IMG/VR virus record: IMGVR_UViG_3300024229_000009
Location: 1 to 51,413 of that record
Reading direction: 5' to 3' (one strand)
DNA from: a virus
DNA: 51,413 bases
The notes under the pieces were generated by a model, which ran no database searches, was not told the origin of the DNA, and worked only from the letters and a program-made list of their open reading frames with translations. Below are positions 37,272 through 45,409 of the stretch, one piece after another. A program made the position numbers and the translations under genes. Position 1 is the stretch's first letter, and each line of letters begins with the position of its first letter.

Positions 37272-38636
37272 TTATCCTATCTTCTTGATCAAGACTCTGT
37301 AGTCGCCGTCTGTGACAGAAGAAGCAAAAGCAACGGTTATTGTGTCTGTAGTATCTCTTGCAATATCAACAAATACAGTATCGTAATTAGTAGCATGATA
37401 AACTTCAACCATAACATCTCTACTGCCTAAAGAATGTGTAACCGTATAAGTGTTTGTAGATTTAGTTACCGAGCTTTCTGTAGCGTCTAAAGCAACTGCA
37501 AATTCTCTGTCTGAGGGAACTACTATTGTTGTAGAAGCAATACCGGTAATGTGTCCATAAGTATCTAAAGTAATATCTTGAATTACAGTGTTGCCTGAAT
37601 TATCTACTGAAGCTTGAGACGATGTGTCATCGTGATTTATTGTTATTGTATCTGAATTAGCTGTGGCTTCTGTAGTTATACCATTACCACCTGCTATTGT
37701 TAGAGTGTCTGTAGCACTATCTGCAACAGCACTATTAGTGTCAGCTGAAACTGTTTTAAATGCATTTAATACAACCGTACCTGATTCATCTGGTAAAGTA
37801 ATTGTTCTGTCTGCTGTTGGATCTACAACCGTAAGATCTGTTTCAAAGTCATTTGCTGTTGTACCCTCAAACCTAATTATATTATCTTCAACAATTTGTA
37901 TAGTTTCGTTTGATATTGTTTGATCTCCTTGAACGGTTAAGTTTTTAACAGTTAAGGTTTGTGTACTAGGGTTATAAGAAAGTTTATTAGATGCGTTTGA
38001 ATCTATATTAATAGCAACATCTCCTGTTCCGCTAACAAATGTTGGATAATAAGTAGCATCCGTGTCAACACCTGTCACATCTACACTATCGTTTTCAGGT
38101 ATAGTAATATTAGTAGTTGTAACTTCTGTAATGTGACCCCTAGCGTTTGAAGTAACCCCAGTAATAACATCAACATTACCTCCAAAATCAGGAGTTAACG
38201 CAGAGCCTGTTGTGTTAGTTCTTGTTACATCACTGTGGTTGATTGTTATTGTATCTGTTGCACTTCCTGCAGATTCTATTTCAGTTCCACCTGCAATGGT
38301 TAATGTATTTCCATTTGATATTGTTTGGTCATCTCCTGAATCGCCTGCTACAATAAAATCTTTTATAAACCTTCCGTCTATATCTACTGTGTATGTTTCT
38401 CCTGAACTGGTTGTAAATGTAATTATACCATCAGAAGTGTCAAAAGAAGCAGAGACAGTTGCATCAGCTATTACAAAAGCTGTTCCATTGTGATACTTAA
38501 GTTTATTTACACCACTACTTGAATCTAAATATATTTGTCCTTTTCCTGATGTAGGAGCTGATGAGGTTACATGTAATTTAGCATTTAATAACTGATTGTC
38601 ATCAAGGTTAATATTATTTAAAAACGGTATAGCCAT
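37272..38636 (-). CDS. Tail fibre / distal tail protein (454 aa)
   Basis: The N-terminus is an attachment-like segment (AIPFLNNINLDDNQLLNAKL), a common start in fibres of this type. The body is Thr/Asp/Val-rich with recurring words such as SATDTITINH and GHIT-type strands repeated through the chain, consistent with beta-helical or repeat-stalk architecture. The C-terminus ends in a compact beta piece (VTHSLGSRDVMVEVYH). No enzymatic site is visible. It lies six bases behind the 234-residue gene and ahead of the 1848-residue fibre, so it is probably a stalk or adaptor between tail and the big fibre. Confidence 0.7.
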   Translation of the reverse strand: MAIPFLNNINLDDNQLLNAKLHVTSSAPTSGKGQIYLDSSSGVNKLKYHNGTAFVIADATVSASFDTSDGIITFTTSSGETYTVDIDGRFIKDFIVAGDSGDDQTISNGNTLTIAGGTEIESAGSATDTITINHSDVTRTNTTGSALTPDFGGNVDVITGVTSNARGHITEVTTTNITIPENDSVDVTGVDTDATYYPTFVSGTGDVAINIDSNASNKLSYNPSTQTLTVKNLTVQGDQTISNETIQIVEDNIIRFEGTTANDFETDLTVVDPTADRTITLPDESGTVVLNAFKTVSADTNSAVADSATDTLTIAGGNGITTEATANSDTITINHDDTSSQASVDNSGNTVIQDITLDTYGHITGIASTTIVVPSDREFAVALDATESSVTKSTNTYTVTHSLGSRDVMVEVYHATNYDTVFVDIARDTTDTITVAFASSVTDGDYRVLIKKIG

Positions 38637-38642
38637 AATCTT

Positions 38643-39347
38643 TTAGTTTAAATACACTTTACCAGATTCGTCTCCAGCAAAACTTATTGTTAAATTATTA
38701 TTATCAACATATGTAACATCTCCGTATCCCTTCTGCCCTGTTGACAAAACTATTGTCGCTGCTGGAAACTTATTCATATTATGATTTATTGTCCAAGGAT
38801 TTTGCGCAATACTAATGGTTTGAGAAAAAAACTTGTCGTTACTAGCAGCAACATCATACTGAAGCAAATATACTAAATAATCTTCTTCGTCTTCGATAGC
38901 ACCTATTGAATCTACATGAGATAAAACTATATTATAAAAATTAGAATCATTTTCGTCAACAGTTGATGTTACCCAATCAAAAATACCTAAAACAGACGTG
39001 TCTGAAGCTTTTTGAATTACTACTCTAGAACCTTCCAAAAACTCATAAATAGAACTAATATTAGTGCCTAAAGTGTCAAACTTACTAAATACAATATTTG
39101 ATATATCAGAGAAATTTTTTGTAACAACGTTTTGATTTAAAGATATAGTTCCAGATGCTTTTTCAGCTGATGTACCTTTAAAAACAAACCTAGAAGAATT
39201 AGACTGAATTCTACCGCTGGTATTAAAAAAGTCTGCTATTTTTTCAAAAGAATAGTTTCTAGTAATTGTTCCAGTTGAATCAGTACCTATTACTTTATCG
39301 TTTTTTGTAATAAGAGTATCTAAAGGGTAAACGTTTATAGATGCCAT
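38643..39347 (-). CDS. Tail fibre-associated structural protein (234 aa)
   Basis: The first lines (INVYPLDTLITKNDKVIGTD) have the pattern seen at the start of several fibre-linked phage proteins, and a shorter gene at 46284 opens similarly (IGTYSNDSTIDAADKLIGSD). The middle has beta strands with Asp/Ser turns, and the end (TVDENDSNFYNIVLSHVD, QYDVAASND) remains acidic. It heads a promoter (20 bases) and lies directly before the fibre genes. A baseplate-side adaptor or short fibre is likely; no catalytic residues are seen. Confidence 0.6.
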   Translation of the reverse strand: MASINVYPLDTLITKNDKVIGTDSTGTITRNYSFEKIADFFNTSGRIQSNSSRFVFKGTSAEKASGTISLNQNVVTKNFSDISNIVFSKFDTLGTNISSIYEFLEGSRVVIQKASDTSVLGIFDWVTSTVDENDSNFYNIVLSHVDSIGAIEDEEDYLVYLLQYDVAASNDKFFSQTISIAQNPWTINHNMNKFPAATIVLSTGQKGYGDVTYVDNNNLTISFAGDESGKVYLN

Positions 39348-39359
39348 ATATGTTTAATA

Positions 39360-39377
39360 CTTATCTGCAAAGATAAG
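39360..39377 (-). promoter_or_regulatory. Promoter -7 element TATCTTTG within a perfect hairpin
   Basis: The -7 box lies at 39368-39375 (minus), 20 bases before the start at 39347. It overlaps a seven-base perfect inverted repeat, CTTATCT / AGATAAG with a four-base loop (39360-39377), which could be an operator or an RNA hairpin. No -33 TTG is seen. Confidence 0.5.
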
Positions 39378-39393
39378 ATTTTAATAGATTTAA

Positions 39394-39519
39394 TTATCTA
39401 CCTTGACCTATATACTTTTTTTTATATTTGTTTTGACCTCTACTTGCATTTTTAGAATGACATCCAGGTCTTTTAGTTTTTTTTGGTTTTATATAAGTAG
39501 ATAAAACTAACTTTGCCAT
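39394..39519 (-). CDS. Tiny basic conserved phage protein (41 aa)
   Basis: The ATG overlaps the holin stop (TAATG), so it is translationally coupled. The chain is very basic, with KPKKTKRPGCHSKNASRG and ending KKYIGQGR; a similar short basic peptide with an RPG-x-H-x-K core occurs in other marine phages as far as I recall. Its function is unknown; it could coat DNA or act as a virion cement peptide. It is too short for any fold call. Confidence 0.65.
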   Translation of the reverse strand: MAKLVLSTYIKPKKTKRPGCHSKNASRGQNKYKKKYIGQGR

Positions 39520-39977
39520 TACTTTTTGAATAAACTTGTAGACTTTTCAGCCGTTCTTCCTCCAAAATATGCTAAAACAACACTCATCATAACTTTTTCA
39601 AAGGTATCGTTCCATGTTTCTCCAATATGAAATGGTATAGATTCAACACTATCTAATATACCTGCAAAACTAAAAACAACTATACACCATACTAAAACTA
39701 GCGGACGTACATTCTTCGAAAGCCATGAATCGCTCATTTGGTCTGCCTTCCATCTTGAAGACACAGCTTCCATTTCTTTATTTTGCTGTTCGTAAATCAT
39801 TTGTTGAAGCTTAATTTTGTCTTCTGGGGATATTTTAGATTTACCTATCTCAGCTATAGCTTCTTGTGGTGAAGTTACACCGCTTAGTACTTTTCCTAAA
39901 GTAGGATTTATCATTGAAGCTGCTCCAAATAATAATTTTCCTACAGTAGAATCTTTAAATTTTTTCTTATCTGACAT
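39519..39977 (-). CDS. Holin (three-membrane-segment / gene-transfer-release type)
   Basis: The chain has a hydrophobic patch at 14-28, an amphipathic linker, then SRWKADQMSDSWLSKNVRP (near 80-98), which is typical of the 3TM holin family, followed by membrane segments around VLVWCIVVFSFAGIL and MMSVVLAYFGG. A holin permeabilises the inner membrane and lets the endolysin out. It lies next to the M15 endolysin. A TTG three codons upstream is possible, but ATG 39977 follows a -7 box by only six bases, suggesting a leaderless or nearly leaderless message. Confidence 0.75.
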   Translation of the reverse strand: MSDKKKFKDSTVGKLLFGAASMINPTLGKVLSGVTSPQEAIAEIGKSKISPEDKIKLQQMIYEQQNKEMEAVSSRWKADQMSDSWLSKNVRPLVLVWCIVVFSFAGILDSVESIPFHIGETWNDTFEKVMMSVVLAYFGGRTAEKSTSLFKK

Positions 39978-39983
39978 AATACG

Positions 39984-39991
39984 CAAATATA
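39984..39991 (-). promoter_or_regulatory. Promoter -7 element TATATTTG (holin)
   Basis: Only six bases separate it from the holin ATG at 39977, so the transcript would start at or next to the start codon. No -33 TTG is seen. Confidence 0.4.
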
Positions 39992-40000
39992 CTTAAAAAC

Positions 40001-40462
40001 TTAGATGACTTTGTAAGCTGTCTTTCCATTGTCTTTGTATGCCTTCAAACATCTTTTTCTGTTTGAATCAGCATCTACATAACTTACATGTACCCAGTCT
40101 GGATTCTCATCCGTCCCAAATTCCCATATGATTTGGTCGAAGTCTAAATTTTCTTTAATGTAATTATACATCTCTGCATTAGTCATAAAACCATACGTAT
40201 CATCCAGGTCAATTGCTCTTCCCTGGCAATGTTGTGATCGGCTCGACCCCCCAATCGCTTGATTCAATTTTTCAACCCTCATAAACGAATTGATTTTTAT
40301 TGGACCTCCTGCTTTTTCTCTTAATGGTTCGAATATTTTTTCTGCAATTAATTCCATGTTTTGTAACTGATACTCGTTTGGAGTATTGTCTATACCTAAT
40401 CGCATAGCTGTTACACTTCTTGTTGCTTCTTTGTAGCTAATGTGTTGACTTATTTTTTTCAT
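40001..40462 (-). CDS. Endolysin, peptidase M15 family
   Basis: M15 enzymes cut peptide bonds in peptidoglycan stems with one zinc ion. The zinc and catalytic pattern is intact: SQH78-x-x-G-x-A-x-D85, E114 in IIWEF, and H125 in WVHVSY. At 153 residues it is a single minimal domain without signal peptide, so it needs the holin to reach the wall. It overlaps the upstream gene at 40459-40462. Codons in the two catalytic segments (about 40081-40140 and 40201-40260) are visibly richer in G+C than the rest of the gene. Confidence 0.9.
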   Translation of the reverse strand: MKKISQHISYKEATRSVTAMRLGIDNTPNEYQLQNMELIAEKIFEPLREKAGGPIKINSFMRVEKLNQAIGGSSRSQHCQGRAIDLDDTYGFMTNAEMYNYIKENLDFDQIIWEFGTDENPDWVHVSYVDADSNRKRCLKAYKDNGKTAYKVI

Positions 40463-41844
40463 AATTTAAATTTACCTCCTATTGTTATTGAATATGTTAA
40501 AGGAAACTCATTTGTACTTTTTGCAACATTAAAGCCAATATTAGCTCTAAAGTTTTTAGTTAAAGTAAAGTCAAAGTTTGAACCTCCAACAAATAAAACA
40601 TCTTTATTAAATACAAATCTATCATCTAAGCTACTATAACTAATTGGTGTTAATGCTGTAGCCAACATTGGTGATATTGTAAATCTTTTCAAAGATATGG
40701 GTTTTAATCCAAAAAAAACTAAGGACGGCATAATGTTAAACTCTCCTTTGCTATAGAGTATATTGTTTGAAATAGAAAACCCTCCAACAACACCCTTCCA
40801 TTTATTTTCTTTCTGACCTATATAAACATTACTAATTCCTGTAGATAAATTATAAACACCGTACATGTACATTAAACCCACCGAAAGTGTTTGTACGTTA
40901 GCTATACTGCCTTTGTCGTAAAAATGACCAAACACATATTCTTTTCCATCTTCTCTTATTATTATTGGAACTTTTTTATCGTATCTGTGAAAAGTATGAC
41001 CTCTTGATCCGGTCAAGCTTATCTGTTTTAAGTTATCCCATATCATCATATTTGCAGAGTAGTTATACTGCCCGTTCATAGATGATTGAGCAAACCCTAA
41101 ACTTATAACTTGGTTAGCACCCCCATCTAAACCTGACATTCTCATAACATTAGCAGATATTATTATAGGGTTTGTATTTTTCTTTTTCTTTTCTTTTTCT
41201 TCCTCCTCCTCCTCATCTTCTTCAGACTCTTCCTTTTCTTCCTCTTCTTCTTTCTCTTCCTCTTCTTCTTTTTCTTCTTCCTTTTCCTCTTCTTTTTGTT
41301 CTTCTTCTTCAGAGTCATCGTTACCTTCGTCAGAATCATCAGAGTCATCGTTACCCCCATCATCATCACTATCCCCTCCATTATCGTCACTATCTCCACC
41401 ACCATCATCAGAGTCACCACCTCCATTATCATCGCTATCTCCCCCTCCAGAATCTCCTCCACTATCTCCTCCACTATCTCCTCCAGAGTCTGAACTACCA
41501 CCTGAATTGTCAGTTGAACCACCAGTATCTGTTGAACCACTAGAATCGGTATTTGTATTTGAGGTAGAGGTTTGAGTTGTTGTTTGTGTTGTTTGAGCTG
41601 TAGAGCACGCTGATAAAGCATACCACCATGCATAAGTTTGCTCCATCCATGTTCTTAGTGCTCCACTATAAAAATCGTTTGCTGTAAATGTTTTAGTTCT
41701 GTTATAGAAAGATACAGTAGTGTACCCTTGCATTTGTATTGAAACCGTTTTAATTTCTCCTGTACACCTGTCTGCAAATGATTGCACGAGAACCTGTGAA
41801 TATGCGCTACAAGAAAACAGCAGCATAAACAGTAACCGCTTCAT
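40459..41844 (-). CDS. Outer-membrane-barrel-like protein with acidic low-complexity region (461 aa)
   Basis: A signal peptide (KRLLFMLLFSCSAYSQ, residues 2-17) ends before Gln. After a short N-terminal domain with Cys residues comes a huge low-complexity part (about 83-225): Thr/Gln/Ser, then Gly/Ser/Asp repeats, then Glu/Lys. The last ~230 residues are alternating amphipathic strands with Gly and aromatics (YNYSANMMIWDNL, ITIGGKFKL at the end), consistent with a small outer-membrane beta-barrel and a C-terminal beta signal-like end. It overlaps the endolysin and the CsgG-like gene. The function is unknown; a surface-exposed barrel or spanin-like role is inferred from location. Confidence 0.6.
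   Translation of the reverse strand: MKRLLFMLLFSCSAYSQVLVQSFADRCTGEIKTVSIQMQGYTTVSFYNRTKTFTANDFYSGALRTWMEQTYAWWYALSACSTAQTTQTTTQTSTSNTNTDSSGSTDTGGSTDNSGGSSDSGGDSGGDSGGDSGGGDSDDNGGGDSDDGGGDSDDNGGDSDDDGGNDDSDDSDEGNDDSEEEEQKEEEKEEEKEEEEEKEEEEEKEESEEDEEEEEEKEKKKKNTNPIIISANVMRMSGLDGGANQVISLGFAQSSMNGQYNYSANMMIWDNLKQISLTGSRGHTFHRYDKKVPIIIREDGKEYVFGHFYDKGSIANVQTLSVGLMYMYGVYNLSTGISNVYIGQKENKWKGVVGGFSISNNILYSKGEFNIMPSLVFFGLKPISLKRFTISPMLATALTPISYSSLDDRFVFNKDVLFVGGSNFDFTLTKNFRANIGFNVAKSTNEFPLTYSITIGGKFKL
41175..41560 (-). repeat. Low-complexity purine-rich tract
   Basis: On the minus strand this codes the Ser/Gly/Asp and Glu/Lys repeats of the outer-membrane-like protein; on the plus strand about 41180-41330 is almost all C and T. 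It contains mirror-like runs that could adopt unusual DNA structures and may vary in length. Confidence 0.8.
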
Positions 41845-42563
41845 TAATGATCAAATATTTTCTTTCTGATCATTCTTTTTACAACTTTGGCTACTGCTGT
41901 TTCTAAAGCTTTTTTTGTAGAAGTTCCGATAGAAGATTGATTAAACTTGACATCCTCTAGATTTTCGTTATTTAATAAAGTTAATTCTCTTGTAGTAGTT
42001 GCTTTACCTAAACCAGATCCAGTCATGTATGTTCCTGTTTCTGAATCTACAAGTTTTACTTGAAGACCTAATCTTGTTACTAATTTATTTTTAATACCAT
42101 CTTTTAAGTTTATAGTTTCATCTTCTGATATACTAAAGTCATATACTTCTATATAACAAAAATATTTAGCTAAAACTATTTTACCTATAGGATTTATTAC
42201 GTTAGCTGTAAAACCTTTTTCACTAGCTTTAAACTGTTTTATCATTCTATCTTTTATTTCATCTTTTGTTTCTACAAACTCAAAACGAAATGTTTCATCT
42301 AAAAAAGCCACAGTAATATTAGTTAAACCAAGTCCTACTCTATAATCTCCAAGTTCAGGATATTGATTTAATATTTCTTCTGTAACACCAATGTTTAATA
42401 GAGCTACCGATACAGGGTCACCATTATACTCAGGTACACTCCATATAGATTCTCTAGATTCAAAGCTAGCTACATAGTCTTCTGTCGAAGTCTTTCCTAT
42501 AACTTGACTAGATACAAAGTCCGCAACCAATACAAATATCGCACATAATATATATTTTTTCAT
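41844..42563 (-). CDS. CsgG-like secreted/pore-family protein (239 aa)
   Basis: CsgG is the outer-membrane channel for curli export. Visible similarity: a signal peptide ending FVSSQ (16-20), then a domain with YRVGLGLTNITVAFLDET (~73-90), IEVYDFSI and LGLQVKLVDSETGTYMTG (~165-185), and a helix-rich end (SSIGTSTKKALETAVAKVVK) like the CsgG C-terminus. Unlike the classic lipoprotein it has no lipobox at the cleavage site. At 239 residues it is close to CsgG length. As I recall, csgG-like genes occur in some marine phages. The start overlaps the neighbouring cluster tightly. Confidence 0.6.
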   Translation of the reverse strand: MKKYILCAIFVLVADFVSSQVIGKTSTEDYVASFESRESIWSVPEYNGDPVSVALLNIGVTEEILNQYPELGDYRVGLGLTNITVAFLDETFRFEFVETKDEIKDRMIKQFKASEKGFTANVINPIGKIVLAKYFCYIEVYDFSISEDETINLKDGIKNKLVTRLGLQVKLVDSETGTYMTGSGLGKATTTRELTLLNNENLEDVKFNQSSIGTSTKKALETAVAKVVKRMIRKKIFDH

Positions 42564-42564
42564 T

Positions 42565-42810
42565 TTACCAATCTATCTCTCTTTCTTTTGGTTTTTCTAT
42601 AACCGTTTTAGTTATAACCAAAGTATCTTTTACAGCACTTGGAGGTATAGTTATTGTTTGTTCCATTGTAGGTGGTGGAGAATCTTCTTCTGGTGTAAAG
42701 ATATTTTCCATGTTTGCCACAAAAAGTCCTCCAGCCGCTGTAATAATAATACCTACAGTTGCTACAATTTGCTTTTTAAATTCTTCTAATATGTTAGTTT
42801 TTTCTTCCAT
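42565..42810 (-). CDS. Small membrane protein with Pro-rich tail (81 aa)
   Basis: A single membrane segment is visible (IVATVGIIITAAGGLFVANM, about 14-33), followed by an acidic-proline stretch (EEDSPPPTMEQTITIPPS) and a charged end. It is separated by one base from the next gene. Architecture (N-terminal anchor plus periplasmic tail) is compatible with an inner-membrane spanin component, but there is no lipobox partner within this gene and no homology I recognise. Confidence 0.5.
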   Translation of the reverse strand: MEEKTNILEEFKKQIVATVGIIITAAGGLFVANMENIFTPEEDSPPPTMEQTITIPPSAVKDTLVITKTVIEKPKEREIDW

Positions 42811-42811
42811 A

Positions 42812-42994
42812 TTAATAACCTAAAGTGTCAAACACTCCAAAGCTAGCGTTATCTATTACTGAAGGATTTGATATGATGTGAAATAATAATTGTCCCATAC
42901 CAAGAACCCACATAGCTACCAAAACACATAACCATGTTTTGACTATTATATCAACCGTTTTGTAATCGCTCATTTTTTGTTTAAGTATATTCAT
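42812..42994 (-). CDS. Small membrane protein (60 aa)
   Basis: One strongly hydrophobic segment is visible (WLCVLVAMWVLGMGQLLFHI, about 21-40). A second ATG (42973) would give 53 residues starting MSDYK; I keep 42994, which is five bases from the previous gene's stop. No motif is recognised. It sits between the lipoprotein and the Pro-rich membrane gene, so it probably serves the same envelope process. Confidence 0.5.
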   Translation of the reverse strand: MNILKQKMSDYKTVDIIVKTWLCVLVAMWVLGMGQLLFHIISNPSVIDNASFGVFDTLGY

Positions 42995-42999
42995 ATAAT

Positions 43000-43359
43000 T
43001 TAATTCATTGAAAAATTTTGTCTTCCTACAAAGATATTATTTTTTGTATATAATTCTACAGTGTAAGAACTAACGGGTAGTGAGTTTACATATATATTTA
43101 AAATGTTATCTCCCTGCTTTCCTTGTATTATTTCTTGACTCACAACTGTATTAGTAAAGTCTATAATCTTAATTCTATACTCACCATCAGAAGAAAGTTT
43201 AGTGTTTATCCTCACCTTATCCTGAACAACATAGTTTTCAAGTTTTAATCCACTGGGCTCTTGAATAAATAAAGATTCTGGTATTTCTAATATAGGCTGC
43301 TCATCATATACTTCCGTAGTACAAGAGATAAACAGTAATAGTATAAATAGTTTTTTCAT
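43000..43359 (-). CDS. Predicted lipoprotein (119 aa)
   Basis: The signal sequence MKKLFILLLFISC ends in Cys13 with preceding I-S, a lipobox-like site. The mature chain is a beta domain resembling the small C-terminal sandwich of secreted Bacteroidota proteins (YTVELYTKNN near 100, VGRQNF at the end). No catalytic residues appear. It overlaps the cohesin/dockerin-like gene by one base, so the two are co-translated. It may anchor or partner that surface protein. Confidence 0.55.
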   Translation of the reverse strand: MKKLFILLLFISCTTEVYDEQPILEIPESLFIQEPSGLKLENYVVQDKVRINTKLSSDGEYRIKIIDFTNTVVSQEIIQGKQGDNILNIYVNSLPVSSYTVELYTKNNIFVGRQNFSMN

Positions 43360-44957
43360 TATTTTATTTTTAGAATTATTTTCTTTCCTGTATCAGTAAC
43401 AGCGTCTGTTGTTTTAAAATAAACAAGTCCAGCTGTATTTGTAATTGTTTGTTTTGGATTAAATACAATTTTATATGGCTCACCTACTTTAATATTCTCA
43501 TTATTTTCTACACTAATACTTCCAAAGTATATTTTGTTTTCTCTTTCTGAAGCAAAATTTGTAAGCAGATTACCTGTATTAAACTTAACTTCTTCAAACT
43601 CTAGTATTGATTTATCATACTCAATAATAAACTGCATACCTGCAATGTCTTCTTTTTCAATGTTCACAATCATCTCAACCTTGCCATTCACTAAACTTGT
43701 TGAAATATCTAAATCTAAATTTTCTGTATTATTTCTAACAACTTGAGCTTTTGGTTCTGTTTCTTGACTAATCGGTTCAAATGAATGAGAAAAGTCTACA
43801 TCACCTATAAGTCCATGTCCAAAATCAAAAACTTTGTTTGAATCTGTTGGAGTAAAATGTTTCTTTTGACCAAAGTAATAATCGTTTGTAGAGTATCCAT
43901 ACTGAGTCTTTTCTCCCCAAACGTTCTTAGAGCCGTTTGTAGAGCTTGTAAACCACTCACTAATGTTCTCGTTCATTATGTGACTTAAAAGCACGTAAGA
44001 GTCATCAAAATCAACATTACCACTATTATTTACTTCTCCTAAAAGAAACTGTATAGAATGTGTAAATGTATTTGTTGTTCCTCCAGGAGAACTTCCAGCT
44101 CCTATTGCTTCTTTAAAAACTAAGAAAACATCTGTCACAGTTGCCACATCATCTAACCAATCAGAAGCAAGCTCATCATCTACTTTAATATCTATAGTAT
44201 ATTCAACATTATTTTCTAAACCGGTAACTATGGCCTGTGAGTTTGCATCAAAATATCCGTTAGCAACACTTGAACCACTTTGAAATATATCATATTTATA
44301 GTGTGTTGGTTTATCATTTTCGGTTTTTAAGTTTATAGTTACAGATCCAGCATCTCCACCTTCAACACCTTGTAGGGTAATTTTTTCTTGCATAGCTTCA
44401 ACATCATATAAAGTAGAAGTAGAGTTGTCTTCTGCTCTCATCCAGTTAAGATTTGTTACATTACTATAATCACTATAATCTGTATTAATCTTATCTTTTA
44501 TTTTAAAATCAACCTCTACAAGAGTATTGTTATATGTGATACCAACACCGTCTTGTATAGTTATTCTTTCTACAGACCAGTCGCTACTTGTTGGATAAGA
44601 GTCACTTCTACCTACCCAACCATAAGAATATTGATCAGAAAGGTTTTTATCTTCATAATCGCTTATTGGACTAAAACTATACCCGTCCCAATGATTTAAA
44701 GAAACCTGAGCGTTACTATTACTTTCGTTATCAGTAACCTTCCACCTGTGTTCTATTTTTTCAAGAAGCTTATTGTTATACTCATAATCGAATATATATA
44801 AGTTAGGGTTTACATTTTCAGTTACCTGTATTGTGTTGAACTTTATTGTAATAGTATCTCCAACTTCAAAATCTGCTTCATTAGTGTAACTGTGATCAAG
44901 TTTTAAATCTTGAGACAAACAAAAAAGAGGTAATAAAAGAAATAATAATTTTCTCAT
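43359..44957 (-). CDS. Secreted protein with dockerin-like and cohesin-like parts (532 aa)
   Basis: The signal peptide ends CLSQ (residues 13-16). Residues about 307-328 (GEVNNSGNVDFDDSYVLLSH) look like a dockerin calcium loop and helix, and GLIGDVDFS near 382-390 could be a second loop. Residues about 425-530 resemble a cohesin-type beta sandwich: VEMIVNIEKEDIAGMQFIIEYDKS, ILEFEEVKF, and a final KIILKIK strand. Such pairs normally join in cellulosomes by binding each other; having both on one protein suggests self-association or head-to-tail polymerisation. The N-terminal ~280 residues are beta-rich and unknown. The gene overlaps its neighbours by one and four bases. Confidence 0.6.
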   Translation of the reverse strand: MRKLLFLLLPLFCLSQDLKLDHSYTNEADFEVGDTITIKFNTIQVTENVNPNLYIFDYEYNNKLLEKIEHRWKVTDNESNSNAQVSLNHWDGYSFSPISDYEDKNLSDQYSYGWVGRSDSYPTSSDWSVERITIQDGVGITYNNTLVEVDFKIKDKINTDYSDYSNVTNLNWMRAEDNSTSTLYDVEAMQEKITLQGVEGGDAGSVTINLKTENDKPTHYKYDIFQSGSSVANGYFDANSQAIVTGLENNVEYTIDIKVDDELASDWLDDVATVTDVFLVFKEAIGAGSSPGGTTNTFTHSIQFLLGEVNNSGNVDFDDSYVLLSHIMNENISEWFTSSTNGSKNVWGEKTQYGYSTNDYYFGQKKHFTPTDSNKVFDFGHGLIGDVDFSHSFEPISQETEPKAQVVRNNTENLDLDISTSLVNGKVEMIVNIEKEDIAGMQFIIEYDKSILEFEEVKFNTGNLLTNFASERENKIYFGSISVENNENIKVGEPYKIVFNPKQTITNTAGLVYFKTTDAVTDTGKKIILKIK

Positions 44958-45409
44958 AGTTTTAATTTTTTGATGATTTTTTCACACATTTTTTTTAGAG
45001 CCGTACTAACACTTGATTGCTTGAAATCTCCCTCTTCATTTAATATAACAAAAGATGATTTTATATCTTTTCCAATACCTTTGACTTTTATTTTTTTATT
45101 TTTATATTGAGCTAGAGCTATAATCTCTACTATGTTTTCTTTTATTGTATATATTGCAGCTGTTGTTTGAGTTCTTTTATTTCCAAAATATATAATCTCA
45201 ACAAATAAACTGTCTTTACTGTTTGGATTTATATCATAACCCTTATCCTGGACAACCTCCTCTAATATATTTTTGACACCAAATGTAATAGACCTGTTAC
45301 CTACAAGAGGCCCATACTGTATGCTGTTCTGAACGTCGCTGATTTTTATATCTTGACTAAATACAAGAGTTGAAAAAAGTAAACTACTTATTACGTTTAT
45401 GAGTTTCAT
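44954..45409 (-). CDS. Secreted hypothetical protein (151 aa)
   Basis: A signal peptide ends VFSQ (~16-19). The mature part has an alternating beta pattern (KSDSLFVEIIYFG-like; DSLFVEIIYF near 67-76) and ends with a helix (SSVSTALKKMCEKIIKKL), which echoes the tail of the CsgG-like gene (SSIGTSTKKALETAVAKVVK), so it may be a distant relative of the same fold. It overlaps the 532-residue gene by four bases and the tiny membrane gene by 26. No function is known. Confidence 0.55.
   Translation of the reverse strand: MKLINVISSLLFSTLVFSQDIKISDVQNSIQYGPLVGNRSITFGVKNILEEVVQDKGYDINPNSKDSLFVEIIYFGNKRTQTTAAIYTIKENIVEIIALAQYKNKKIKVKGIGKDIKSSFVILNEEGDFKQSSVSTALKKMCEKIIKKLKL

Noticed and set aside
41163-41633. 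Alternative frames in the low-complexity tract
   Set aside because: They consist of simple repeats from the same purine-rich DNA, with no start context; the main frame has signal peptide and barrel-like end.
44954-45409. CsgE or CsgF partner for the CsgG-like gene
   Set aside because: The chain shares signal peptide and size but not recognisable CsgE/F words; left as unknown.
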